From assembly GCA_003478935.1 (NCBI GenBank), contig QUFP01000036.1, positions 1 to 46,400 of the forward strand: a DNA stretch of 46,400 nt, written 5' to 3'. This DNA is from Firmicutes bacterium AF25-13AC (GTDB lineage: Bacteria > Bacillota > Clostridia > Lachnospirales > Lachnospiraceae). Positions 29,088-38,166 of the stretch are shown one piece after another. Made by a program: the position numbers and the translations under genes. The notes beneath the pieces were generated by a model, which was not told the origin of the DNA, did no database searches, and worked only from the letters and a program-made list of their open reading frames with translations. Each line of letters begins with the position of its first letter. Within the stretch, counting starts at the first letter, position 1.

Positions 29088-30031
29088 ACATATTCCTCCA
29101 ACATTTCATTTACAGATAGCACAACTCTTTCCTCTTGTTTTTCTTCATTCGTTATGGATAATACTACACTCAACGGATCTTGTATTGTTTTTTGTTTATA
29201 CTCTATAAAATAGCCAACTTCAAGAACCGCACAACCAATTTTCTCCCCTCTACGAATTTTCTTCATCTTTTTTAACCCAATTTCCGATAGTTCCTTCTTA
29301 GTAACTGCATAGGTTGGATAATCATTATCAGTAAGTAAAGAATACTCGCATAAAGCAGTAATACCTGCTTTTTTTTCTAAATGCACATCTTCTTGAAGTT
29401 CATATCTTGCGATAACGGGATTTCTCAGTATAGGATATATCTGGTTCCATAACTGCTTTACATCATCACAAACAGTAATGGCTCTCGATCTTCCTTTCAT
29501 ATCAAGAATATTTATATTTAAATACTCTATCTCATCAAAACATCTGGTTATCGACATTTTTGACACATTCAACTTAGCAGCAGCCTCCGAAGCAATTATT
29601 TTATGCCATTTCTCGTAAATTGCCGTCAATATCAGTTTTTGCGTCAAAAAAGAAATCAAATTAACAGGAGCAATTTCACGCTCACCTGAATCAGACAACA
29701 AATACCCAATAAATGGCAAATATACTTGTTTTCCAGCTAATACAAAGGGGACACCTTCTTCAACCAATTTTTCCTTTATATAAGGCGTGATAGAATCAAG
29801 AAATATCGCGCAATTAAGCCCCGAAACACTCTGAACTTTTCTCCTATCTCTTTTAAGCGCAGTTAGCCCAATCATATCTTTTGGTTGAATTGCATTCCAA
29901 CGCATCCCATTTGTCTCAACATCAAACAAGACATATCTTCCCTTAAAAGCTAACGGAAGCCTATTATATAAGTCATTATTTTCTTTTATTAAAACACTTT
30001 GCCGTAATACTTTCTCTAAATATTCTTTCAT
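29081..30031 (-). CDS. AbiEi/MarR-like winged-helix protein, antitoxin candidate
   Basis: This 316-aa protein has a central helix-turn-helix around residues 150-185 (KIIASEAAAKLNVSKMSITRCFDEIEYLNI). Before it lies an alpha/beta region with KDMIGLTALKRDRRKVQSVSG; after it lies a domain with ITALCEYSLLTDNDYPTYAV, a segment reminiscent of the AbiEi 'ESALxxxxxLxxPxYxxYAxT' promoter/effector domain. It precedes and overlaps the nucleotidyltransferase gene and sits directly behind an 18-bp inverted repeat that spans its promoter. I infer a DNA-binding antitoxin that autorepresses the pair. The first 140 residues have no family I recognise. Confidence 0.6.
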   Translation of the reverse strand: MKEYLEKVLRQSVLIKENNDLYNRLPLAFKGRYVLFDVETNGMRWNAIQPKDMIGLTALKRDRRKVQSVSGLNCAIFLDSITPYIKEKLVEEGVPFVLAGKQVYLPFIGYLLSDSGEREIAPVNLISFLTQKLILTAIYEKWHKIIASEAAAKLNVSKMSITRCFDEIEYLNINILDMKGRSRAITVCDDVKQLWNQIYPILRNPVIARYELQEDVHLEKKAGITALCEYSLLTDNDYPTYAVTKKELSEIGLKKMKKIRRGEKIGCAVLEVGYFIEYKQKTIQDPLSVVLSITNEEKQEERVVLSVNEMLEEYVW

Positions 30032-30044
30032 ACACCACTCTACT

Positions 30045-30089
30045 TTACTTTATAATTGTAACGTATTTTATGTTACAATTATAAAGTAA
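30045..30089. promoter_or_regulatory. Perfect 18-bp inverted repeat spanning the promoter of the AbiE-like pair
   Basis: Arms at 30045-30062 and 30072-30089 (left arm TTACTTTATAATTGTAAC) are exact reverse complements with a 9-nt centre. On the minus strand TTGTAA (30073-30078), 18 bp, TATAAA (30049-30054) forms a promoter whose two boxes lie one in each arm. This is a classic layout for autoregulation by a dimeric antitoxin. Confidence 0.75.
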
Positions 30090-30143
30090 CATAAATTCAA
30101 TAAAATAGCAAGTATCAAATGCTTACTCTACAACATGAAGTCT

Positions 30144-30179
30144 CCACGCCCATGCGGTGCATAACTCCTATGGACGTGG
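30144..30179. repeat. Imperfect inverted repeat, possible solo transposon end
   Basis: CCACGCCCAT (30144-30153) pairs with ATGGACGTGG (30170-30179) apart from one mismatch. It is flanked by AAGTCT and ACTCTGCC. It resembles subterminal hairpins of IS200/IS605 elements, but no transposase is near; weak evidence. Confidence 0.35.
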
Positions 30180-30198
30180 TACTCTGCCTACTTTGATA

Positions 30199-30229
30199 GA
30201 AAAAGAGCCGCTACTTACCGTAACAGCTC
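30199..30229 (-). terminator. Terminator of the second SBP-kinase operon
   Basis: Minus strand GAGCTGTTAC / GTAGCGGCTC (10-bp stem with two G-U pairs, 5-nt loop) followed by TTTTTCT. It lies about 60 bp after the kinase stop codon. Confidence 0.75.
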
Positions 30230-30287
30230 CTTTACCATTTCTTAACATCTTATTTAATTTTCTACTTCTGGACAATTTGTCCAAAAC

Positions 30288-32621
30288 TCAGCCATGTGTC
30301 ATTGCGCCGAGGTTTTGCCCCCCCCCCCACACACCGCTTTGAATGCTGTGAACTGTTTTAATCAGTGTCTTCATGTCAACTGGCTTTGATACATGTGCAT
30401 CCATTCCGGCATTTAGTGAGTTTTGAATATCCTCAGAGAAGGCATTTGCTGTCATCGCAATGATTGGAATTGTCTTTGCCAATGGATGTGTTCCATTTCG
30501 AATTGCCTTCGTTGCCTCATATCCATTCATAATTGGCATCTGAACATCCATCAAGATCATATCAAATTCACCCGGCTTTGATTGTTCAAATCGTTCAACT
30601 ACAACTTGTCCGTTCTCACAAATCTCGCAGGATGCTCCTTCTATCTCAAGCAATTCAGACAAAATCTCAGCATTTAACTCATTGTCTTCTGCACACAAGA
30701 AATGCATTCCTTTTAAACCTGTATCCTCATCTAATTCAACCGTCTCTGGCTTTTCCTCTCGCTTTTCATTTCTTTCTGAAATTTTAAAATCCAGAACCAC
30801 TACAAATTGCGTACCTTTTCCCTGAATACTGTCTACACTAATGCTTCCACCCATTAAATCAACAAGGCTTTTTACAATTGACATTCCAAGTCCGGTTCCC
30901 TGAATTGTATTGACTGTCGTTCTTTCTTCTCTGCTGAACGAATCATAAATTCGGCTTAAATATTCCGAACTCATTCCGATTCCATTGTCGCTGACGCGAA
31001 AACAAATTTTGGCATAGTTATGAGAAGTTTGTTTTAATTCATCCACATCTAAGCAAATCTGCCCTTTCGTCGGTGTATATTTGAAAGAATTTGAAAGCAA
31101 ATTATTTAAAATTTGAAGAACGCGAACATTATCTCCAATCAGCCAATTATGAGAGATCTGGTTTGTTGTAATTGAAAATTTTTGTTCTTTTGCATTCATC
31201 TGAGGACGAAAGCCTGCTTCCACCTGCTCTAAAAGTTCTCTTAAATCAAATTCGGCCGAATTTAAGACCAGCTTTCCGCTCTCAATCTTACTCATATCCA
31301 GCACTTCATTGATTAGACCTAGCAGATGCTGACTGGAATTATTCACCTTCTTTGTATACTCTCGTATTTTCTCTGGTGACTCCGCGTCATGTTCAATAAG
31401 TGCCGTCATTCCAATAATCGCATTCATAGGGGTTCTGATATCATGTGACATATTGGCAAGGAAGTCACTCTTTGCTTTGCTTGCTGCTTTTGCTGCTGCA
31501 AGAGCCTCAGCAACTGTATTTTGCGCTTCCTCTAACTTTTGATTACTTTCCTTTAAGCTTGCGTTTACTTCCTTTAGCCGATTGTTTGCCTGTGCAAGCT
31601 TTTCCTCACTCTGCGTTTTTACTAACAGCAGCTCCTGATTCTTACGGAACTTTATTACAAACAGTGCTGCAATAATGCAAAACAAAATGAGTACGCTAAT
31701 GATCAGAATGAATACGCTAATCATGGACTCAACCATACCTCGCGTGCTGGCAGCAACCTCATTTTCTGGCACAAAAATTAACATTGACCAGCTATAGCCG
31801 GAAAGCTGCTTGAATACCATATAATAATTTGCCTTATTAACCGTAATATCAGAGCAGACGAAGCCTGTTTCCTGTGCCTCCTTTAAACAAGCATCGAAAC
31901 TTCCCTTATGTGGATACACTTGTCTTTCCAATGAACGAAACAGATTTCTTCCTTGAAAATCAAGTTCTGTTAGCACTGTATCCTCAAACATTTTGCTTCC
32001 ATTCTCATCAATTACATAAGTGGTATTATGATTATGGAAAGCACTGCTTCGAAAGTAAGGTGCGATATCATCCATCTTTCGAAGCAGCATAAAATATGTG
32101 ACATTGGTTCCTTCTATTTGTAATTGATTTTCCAGTTGATGGGCAAACACCATCTGATTCTCATTGGTAACCCAATCGGCAATCAAAAAACATTTTTGTT
32201 CTGATCCGTCCAACAGCTCAGTTGCACTGCTCCACCTGCCTTGTTGCCCCTCATGCGTGTAATAATATCCTTTGTCATCAAGTGCATAAAAAACAAGATT
32301 TTGCTTTGTTGAGCTTAAAGTTTCCTCACATTTTTTCAAAAAGTCTACAAGCTCCTGTTTCGTTGCAATTGGTGTGCGATCACGAAGTTCCAACATATGA
32401 TCCAAATAATCCCATTGTATATCCAACTGTACTGTTAGCTTTTCAAACAGCTGACTCGTGATTTCTGTCAGCTGACTGTTTGCTTCCTGATACAGCTGCT
32501 CTCTCGTGTAGTGATTAAAAAACACAATTCCAACCACTAACGCAATCAATAGAAACAATACCAATATACCGAACAATGCTCTACTTAAAAATAAACTCTT
32601 TTTTTGTCGTTCTTTTTCCAT
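30288..32621 (-). CDS. Cache-domain hybrid histidine kinase with receiver domain
   Basis: 777 aa. Membrane segment 1 at about 10-33 (ALFGILVLFLLIALVVGIVFF) is followed by an extracellular dCache-like sensor and a second segment near 290-315. Then come a coiled coil (EEKLAQANNRLKEVNASLKE), His[21 protein letters not shown], HATPase_c (NNLLSNSFKYTPTKG, GTGLGMSIV) and a receiver ([26 protein letters not shown]). No DNA-binding output is attached. It starts 31 bp after a solute-binding/5'-nucleotidase-C protein, mirroring the module at 22779-27572. The last codons run through an 11-C tract (30318-30328), so the C-terminal tail (GVWGGGQNLGAMTHG) may vary or be misread. Confidence 0.9.
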   Translation of the reverse strand: MEKERQKKSLFLSRALFGILVLFLLIALVVGIVFFNHYTREQLYQEANSQLTEITSQLFEKLTVQLDIQWDYLDHMLELRDRTPIATKQELVDFLKKCEETLSSTKQNLVFYALDDKGYYYTHEGQQGRWSSATELLDGSEQKCFLIADWVTNENQMVFAHQLENQLQIEGTNVTYFMLLRKMDDIAPYFRSSAFHNHNTTYVIDENGSKMFEDTVLTELDFQGRNLFRSLERQVYPHKGSFDACLKEAQETGFVCSDITVNKANYYMVFKQLSGYSWSMLIFVPENEVAASTRGMVESMISVFILIISVLILFCIIAALFVIKFRKNQELLLVKTQSEEKLAQANNRLKEVNASLKESNQKLEEAQNTVAEALAAAKAASKAKSDFLANMSHDIRTPMNAIIGMTALIEHDAESPEKIREYTKKVNNSSQHLLGLINEVLDMSKIESGKLVLNSAEFDLRELLEQVEAGFRPQMNAKEQKFSITTNQISHNWLIGDNVRVLQILNNLLSNSFKYTPTKGQICLDVDELKQTSHNYAKICFRVSDNGIGMSSEYLSRIYDSFSREERTTVNTIQGTGLGMSIVKSLVDLMGGSISVDSIQGKGTQFVVVLDFKISERNEKREEKPETVELDEDTGLKGMHFLCAEDNELNAEILSELLEIEGASCEICENGQVVVERFEQSKPGEFDMILMDVQMPIMNGYEATKAIRNGTHPLAKTIPIIAMTANAFSEDIQNSLNAGMDAHVSKPVDMKTLIKTVHSIQSGVWGGGQNLGAMTHG

Positions 32622-32652
32622 CTCTTTCTCCGAAAAGCCAATTGAAACACGC

Positions 32653-34445
32653 TTATTCTACGGTCTGTACAAGAGAATCATCCAATGTTGCAGACGAAAG
32701 CTCACCTACTTTTGCAAGATATTCTTTTGCTGCATCTAATCCAACAATTCCTGTATCCTGAAGATTTAAGCTTCCGCTTTCTTTCATTACTTTCGGAATA
32801 CCACAAATCACAACTATATATTCATTCTCATCCTCTAATTCGCTTCCATCTTTTGTCATGAGTACATATGGATACGGATAACCATTGCCGCGCAGATCGC
32901 ATCCGTCCTTTGCCATCTGTTTTATCTGGTTTCCAGTCAAAGTTGCTGTCTGTAATGTATCATACCATCCTGTCGGAAGGAAAATAGTAATATCTTCTTC
33001 GCTCATCTTACCCGGAAGGATCTGTCCATTTGCACCATATCCATTTTCAAGATTTGATAGCACTTCAGGTTGATAAATATTATAGGAAATCAGTGCTGCA
33101 TCTGCACCTGTTGCTTCCAAAAAGATCTGACCGCTTAACTGCGCTGCCTGCTTCGTATCAAGTAGTTCTGTTGCTTCACCATAATAAGTCGTTCCGCTTT
33201 CCTTTTTCTGCTGTTGCACCTCATCTAATACGGCAACTGCCTCTTCTCCAGTCTGTTTTCCTTCTACCCAAGAGCGCACTGCCTCGCCAAACGAAACGCT
33301 GTACCCTTCCCATCCATTGTAAATCAATGGTGCCATGTAGCCATTGTTAATTTGTTGTATTGCATCGGCATATGGTGATTCTTCTGACACCTTATATCCT
33401 TTTATTGACCACATGCTGGTTATTACATCTCCTATTAAAGCGTTACATCCTTCATTTGTTGACATTACTTCCAAAACATGCATCGCATCTTCCAACTTCT
33501 GCTCATTTCCTTCTTGTTCCAGATCTTTGTTTAATCCGTACAAACGTGTATTGTTGGTAATATATACATTTTTGCTTCCATCTTCAGAAAGATACGGCAT
33601 GAGCCATATTGATCTCCACTTCCATCTTCATTCTGGGAGAATTTCTGCATTCCACCTAATAAAAAGGCAGTATTTCCTTCCTCAAAATGTGCTAACAGCT
33701 CACCATTTTCCACTATTCCATAATTTTCATTGATCATGCCACAGTCAATCCACTCTTGAAAATAGTCAATACTTGACTGCAAAGCTTCAGATGCTTTTAC
33801 CTCACCATTTATAAATTGATTCTGCCATGCCTCTCCCTGAAGTGTATTGATAAATCCGGTAGAGGCTACATTAAAGAAATACTGGAACGGATAACCAGGC
33901 AAATTCATCAGACATGCGGAAACTTCAATTCCCTCTTTCTCTAATGCCGGAATTGTCTCATCTCTCAGCTGAGCAAAGCTGGTTGGCAGTTCAATATTTT
34001 TATTTTCTAAAAGTGTCTTATTGTAAATTATACCGCTAATTGAATAATCATATGGAAGCAGATAAATTGCACCATCCGCATCCAATTCATTCAAACGCAC
34101 CTGATTATACATATCTGTAATTGCATACTGAGATAAATCAATCAAATGCTCCTTCTGCAATTCACTACTCCATATCTGCGTTGTACAATAAATATCTGGC
34201 ATAATTCCTGTTTCCAGCTGTTTTTTCATATATGCTGTGGCGTTACGGCCTTTATATGGAATGATTTCAATATTGATTTCTGGATACTTTTCATGCACTA
34301 ACTCTATTAACTGTGTATAATCACGGTTGGCATCCATGATTGTGATCGGCTCATGGTCTTCTGTTTCGTCAGCCCATCCTACAGTCGGAACACACAATGT
34401 CCCCATCATCGCTGTTAAAAGAACCGCAGCTTTCATTCTCTTCAT
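32653..34445 (-). CDS. Extracellular solute-binding protein with C-terminal 5'-nucleotidase-C-like domain, frameshifted
   Basis: About 597 aa if two frames (34445-33531 and 33600-32653) are joined. The signal peptide MKRMKAAVLLTAMMGTLCV...GWA has no proper lipobox. The family-1 binding domain includes ITIMDANRDYTQLIELVHEKYPEINIE split over the first strands, SGIIYNKTLLENKNIELPTS, LLGGMQKFSQNEDGSGDQYG and MPYLSEDGSKNVYI. The C-terminal ~150 residues (ADAALISYNIYQPEV, LTGNQIKQMAKDG, ENEYIVVICGIPK) resemble the 5'-nucleotidase C-terminal domain, more divergently than in the paralogue at 25737. The break is at about 33602, where one A (T on the coding strand) would restore YGFMPYL. AAAGGAGAA precedes the ATG. 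It forms an operon with the following hybrid kinase. Confidence 0.8.
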
Positions 34446-34562
34446 AATAAAATTCTCCTTTCGTGTTTCTGATATTTATGATGCAGAAATATGTCAGCCT
34501 TTGCTAATCCTTTTACAACGTAATTTGCATTCTATTGTATCCCTTACTTTCTACATATTAAT

Positions 34563-34591
34563 ATTATATCCTTCAAACATTATCTTTTCAA
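34563..34591 (-). promoter_or_regulatory. Promoter of the second SBP-kinase operon
   Basis: Minus strand TTGAAA (34586-34591), 17-bp spacer, TATAAT (34563-34568). It lies about 115 bp before the ATG. Confidence 0.75.
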
Positions 34592-34631
34592 GTAAAAGAC
34601 AACTTATTTCAAAATTTTTCTGACCATATTG

Positions 34632-34822
34632 GGGACAGGCACGGTGGTCAGATTAGTGTCCCTAGTGGCTCAAGTTTTCGAACTTTTGTTTTTTTCAACT
34701 CGATTGCATTCAAATAAAAACACACAAAAGCCTGAAAGCTCTTTTCTTGAACTTTCAGACTTTTTTACAGGGGACACATATCGAGCCAGTATGGACATAT
34801 TATGAGCCGCCGTCCCTGTCCC
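34632..34822. repeat. MITE/REP-like element with ~40-bp imperfect terminal inverted repeats
   Basis: The left arm 34632-34671 (GGGACAGGCACGGTGGTC...TGGCTC) matches the reverse complement of 34783-34822 (GGGACAGGGACGGCGGCTC...TGGCTC) over most of 40 bp. The element is ~190 bp and carries no gene; its interior holds a terminator (34728-34762). GGGGACAGGCACGG-type repeats recall REP sequences mobilised by Y1 (RAYT) transposases, but none is in the window. The right arm overlaps the end of the permease gene and supplies its last ~8 codons and stop. Confidence 0.6.
34728..34762. terminator. Terminator after cassette copy B
   Basis: 14-bp stem AAGCCTGAAAGCTC/GAACTTTCAGACTT (with G-U pairs in the minus transcript), 7-nt loop, T-rich on both sides. 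It ends the ABC permease transcript. Confidence 0.8.
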
Positions 34823-37205
34823 GATGGCTCCCTCGAATCTCTGCATCCCAGAAATAAAAGACGACTTTCATATCTATAATCAATACAATTACCGCTTCAA
34901 TATAATAACGCGCTACTCCTCCATTTACAAAAATAAGTTCAGGAAGAAATAGCCCCAACCATGTCCATGTTGACAGATCAACACCCAACCAATATAAAAA
35001 ACATGGCATCAGAAAGAACAAAAAGCAAAGAATTGCTTCCGATGCAGGATTTAAACGATAAGCAAGCAGAGAAACGACGATACAAACACTGATAACCGAA
35101 AAATACTGTAATACAGTTTTCAATAAAAAGGCATGACAAATCGAAAGCGAAAGCTCAAACTTTTCATAACCGATAACTGTATTTAATGACAATTTCATTG
35201 GAATACGCTCGATATTTTTCAATAATACAGAGTCATACGGTACATACAAAATTGCAGCAATCACAGATGCCAGCACTATCATCTGCATCAGCTTACACAT
35301 GGCAACCGGGCGTTTTCCAAGCTTTGTACTCTGCAAAAGGAGGCTGCTTTCGGCTTGTCGTTCAATGCCAAATAACGCAGTCGCACCCAGAAGAAAAACA
35401 GCAGCAAAAATCATTGCAAAAATTGCCTGTTTCTTATTATCCTGAAACAAATAGGCCAACTGGTCAACATCTACGAATCCAGCCTTTTCTCCCACCGAAA
35501 GATGCTTTTCAATCACCGTAGCCTGCTCCATTACACGCTGGAAGCCTTTTTTTCTGGTATCGCTCAAAAGCTGGCGATACATCTGCCATTTTTCATATTC
35601 GTCCTCTGAGAGTTCTCCCTGTTCGTACTGCTGTCTCTTTTGAACGGCTTCTTCATCTTCCATATTTAACAGTTGCTGTTCCTGTTGCAGGTAATCTCTG
35701 CTCTCCTGCGTGTACGCTCCGCTTAACTTCTCGATATAATATTGATATACTTGTTGATCTGTATTTCCTTTGTGTGACTCAATATCAGGCAGCAAGCGAA
35801 TACTGAAAAATAAAAGCAAGATGATTACAACTGCCATTGCGCCCAGTTTGTATAATTTATAGCCTTCATGCCAAAACAATCCCCTATGCTGCGCACAAAG
35901 CTTTGCCATGTCATTTGCCACTAATTGAAAACAACGAGGCAGCTTTCCTGATTCCCTCGTCTCTTTGCTGAAACTAATGCAGGACACCACTGGCAGTAGA
36001 ATGATACCACAAAGCACAAGCAGTAGCTTTCCTGTTACCACGGAAAATGGCTGTGATAAAATATTAAGATTATGATACTCACAAAACCATGCCTTCGCAT
36101 CAATCACAGCTGCCAAGTTCAAATATTTTAACGCATTCCATTTGGATACACTGTTAATCTGCTCATAGGCAAGATATTCCAGACAGATAACTACCACGCA
36201 TGCGCTCGCTGCAATGCCAAATCGCCATCTTCTTGTCAGCATTGCCATGATAACAGACGCATAAAACAATGCAGCTAACACCTTAACGGCTAAATAAAGA
36301 ATCAAATATTGCTGTATGCTTATGGGATATGGGCAATTGCGAAAGCTTGGAATGGAAATGAGCGCCAGCGTCATATCTCCCGTTCCATACATCAAAATGG
36401 CAAGTACAATCTGACTTCCATATAACAAAATGGCAAGCAACACTGCAAAGCAAAAATAAACAATGGTCTTTGCCAGTGCCATCTCCAGATGACCTCTTTT
36501 CGTGCTTTCAAGCAACTGATACAGCCCCGCCTCTTTTTCTTTCCGAAAAATTGCCCAGCCTAGAAACAACAGCAATCCAGGCACGATCACATCTGCCAAT
36601 GCGCTGTCTGACCATGCATCTGCCGCATCAGAATAAGTTAACCCAGGCTGTACTGAACTCATCTTTTCATACGCTTCTGCGGTTTTCTGTATGTTTTTCT
36701 GAGAAAAAGAATCCACATCCGAAAACAATGATAGCTTTGACATGGACTGTGCCTGTGTTTTCACGCTCTCCAAAAACTCCTCATAGGATATTGCATAATT
36801 GACACGTTCCAATAGTTCAGTAAATGCCTGATACTTCTGCTGTGTCTGCTGTATATCTGCCTTTTCGTTCGCATTTTCCTTAAGGCGTTTATTCCAATCA
36901 ACCTCTGGTGTATTCATCTGTAACAGCTCAAATGCCATATCGGAATCTCCATATGCTGCTGAGAGCAGAAAACTTTGCCATGCACTTTCTTCCTGTAGCC
37001 ATTGTCTGGCTGTCTCTGCATCCATTTCCTCTACTGTTGTAAGTGCAGCCTCATAATATTCCTGATAGGATGCATTCTGCTGCCAAGAGTGACTATCGGC
37101 ATTTTTCCACTGATATCCAATCACAATACACATACTCAATACTACTACCAACAACACGCTTTTATCCGATATCAGTTTTTTCCATTCATACCATACCTGC
37201 TTCAT
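34800..37205 (-). CDS. Large ABC transporter permease (ABC-2-like, double half-transporter), cassette copy B
   Basis: About 801 aa. Two similar halves are visible. Each begins with a short amphipathic start and a membrane segment (SVLLVVVLSMCIVIGY; AMAVVIILLLFFSIRLL). Each continues with an extracellular, glutamine/glutamate-rich helical domain of ~130-180 aa and then about five membrane segments. Such fused ABC-2 permeases export or expel peptides, lipids or antibiotics. A GTG at 37226 could start the frame, but GGGGGAAG six bases before the ATG at 37205 favours the latter. It follows the ATPase gene by ~22 bp. The C-terminal GSHRDRDGGS lies in a repeat element. It is paralogous to the permease at 41850. 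Confidence 0.82.
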   Translation of the reverse strand: MKQVWYEWKKLISDKSVLLVVVLSMCIVIGYQWKNADSHSWQQNASYQEYYEAALTTVEEMDAETARQWLQEESAWQSFLLSAAYGDSDMAFELLQMNTPEVDWNKRLKENANEKADIQQTQQKYQAFTELLERVNYAISYEEFLESVKTQAQSMSKLSLFSDVDSFSQKNIQKTAEAYEKMSSVQPGLTYSDAADAWSDSALADVIVPGLLLFLGWAIFRKEKEAGLYQLLESTKRGHLEMALAKTIVYFCFAVLLAILLYGSQIVLAILMYGTGDMTLALISIPSFRNCPYPISIQQYLILYLAVKVLAALFYASVIMAMLTRRWRFGIAASACVVVICLEYLAYEQINSVSKWNALKYLNLAAVIDAKAWFCEYHNLNILSQPFSVVTGKLLLVLCGIILLPVVSCISFSKETRESGKLPRCFQLVANDMAKLCAQHRGLFWHEGYKLYKLGAMAVVIILLLFFSIRLLPDIESHKGNTDQQVYQYYIEKLSGAYTQESRDYLQQEQQLLNMEDEEAVQKRQQYEQGELSEDEYEKWQMYRQLLSDTRKKGFQRVMEQATVIEKHLSVGEKAGFVDVDQLAYLFQDNKKQAIFAMIFAAVFLLGATALFGIERQAESSLLLQSTKLGKRPVAMCKLMQMIVLASVIAAILYVPYDSVLLKNIERIPMKLSLNTVIGYEKFELSLSICHAFLLKTVLQYFSVISVCIVVSLLAYRLNPASEAILCFLFFLMPCFLYWLGVDLSTWTWLGLFLPELIFVNGGVARYYIEAVIVLIIDMKVVFYFWDAEIRGSHRDRDGGS

Positions 37206-37227
37206 ACGTAACTTCCCCCATGACACA

Positions 37228-38118
37228 TTATTTGTCTTTTTCTCTTTTTGCTTCTGATGTCATGTGATACAAATATACTTCTTCCATGCCTGCCCTTACT
37301 GCATGCTTTTCTCTTTTGATTTCTTCGTTGGTTCCAACTGCCCGAACGATAATGCCTTCTTTGCCCACTGACAAATTGCTTACCAGATATTCTTTTTGTA
37401 TCGACACCACTTCATTTTCCTGTGCCACAAACTCCCAAACTAGTCCATCCATTTCTGCAATCAGTTTTGGGACCTCATCCTGACGGACAATCTCGCCACG
37501 TTTGATCAGAATCATCTCTTTTGCAATACACTCAACATCGGAAACGACATGCGTTGCAAAAATTACAATGCATTCTCTTGACAGTTCACTGACAAAATTA
37601 CGAATATTGATTCGTTCTTTCGGGTCAAGACCCGCTGTCGGCTCATCTAACACTAGAATATCCGGGCTATTCATAACGGCCTGCGCAATTAGCAGACGCT
37701 GTTTCATACCACCAGAATATCCGCCGATCTTTCGATCTGCTACTTCTGTCAAATTCATCTGCTCCAGCAAGTTGTTAATCTTGTATTTTGCTTCCCGATG
37801 CGATAACCCCTTTAGCGTTGCCATGTACCACAAAAAACGCCGCCCGGTAAACTGATTATACAGCCCCTGCTGCTGAGGCATGTAACCCAAGCGATCACGA
37901 TAGGCTCTGCCCAATTCCTTGATATCGCTTCCATTAAACAGTACTTTGCCACCTGATGGCTGCATATTTCCGGTAATGATTTTCATCAACGTGGATTTTC
38001 CAGCGCCGTTCGGGCCAAGCAGTCCGTAAATTCCCGGTGTAAGCGTCAGTGAAATTCGATTCAATGCAGTTTTCTTATTCGGATAAGTATGTATTACATC
38101 TTTTATTTCCAGTTCCAT
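37228..38118 (-). CDS. ABC transporter ATP-binding protein, cassette copy B
   Basis: 296 aa. Walker A GPNGAGKST, Q-loop MPQQQGLYNQFTG, signature YSGGMKQR, Walker B ILVLDEPTAGLDPKERI and H-loop FATHVVSD are all intact, so it is an active ATPase. The C-terminal ~70 residues (GLVWEFVAQENEVVSIQKEYLVSNLSV split over two strands) form a small extension shared with copy A (ELVWEVIIRPDQL...LLVSNVNI). The family is CcmA/bacitracin- and lantibiotic-export type. It is followed by the permease and preceded by the secreted propeller-like protein (49 bp). Confidence 0.92.
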   Translation of the reverse strand: MELEIKDVIHTYPNKKTALNRISLTLTPGIYGLLGPNGAGKSTLMKIITGNMQPSGGKVLFNGSDIKELGRAYRDRLGYMPQQQGLYNQFTGRRFLWYMATLKGLSHREAKYKINNLLEQMNLTEVADRKIGGYSGGMKQRLLIAQAVMNSPDILVLDEPTAGLDPKERINIRNFVSELSRECIVIFATHVVSDVECIAKEMILIKRGEIVRQDEVPKLIAEMDGLVWEFVAQENEVVSIQKEYLVSNLSVGKEGIIVRAVGTNEEIKREKHAVRAGMEEVYLYHMTSEAKREKDK

Positions 38119-38166
38119 CTTTTCGCTCTCCCATCTGCATCCGCTTGGGTAAACACACCAGCATTA

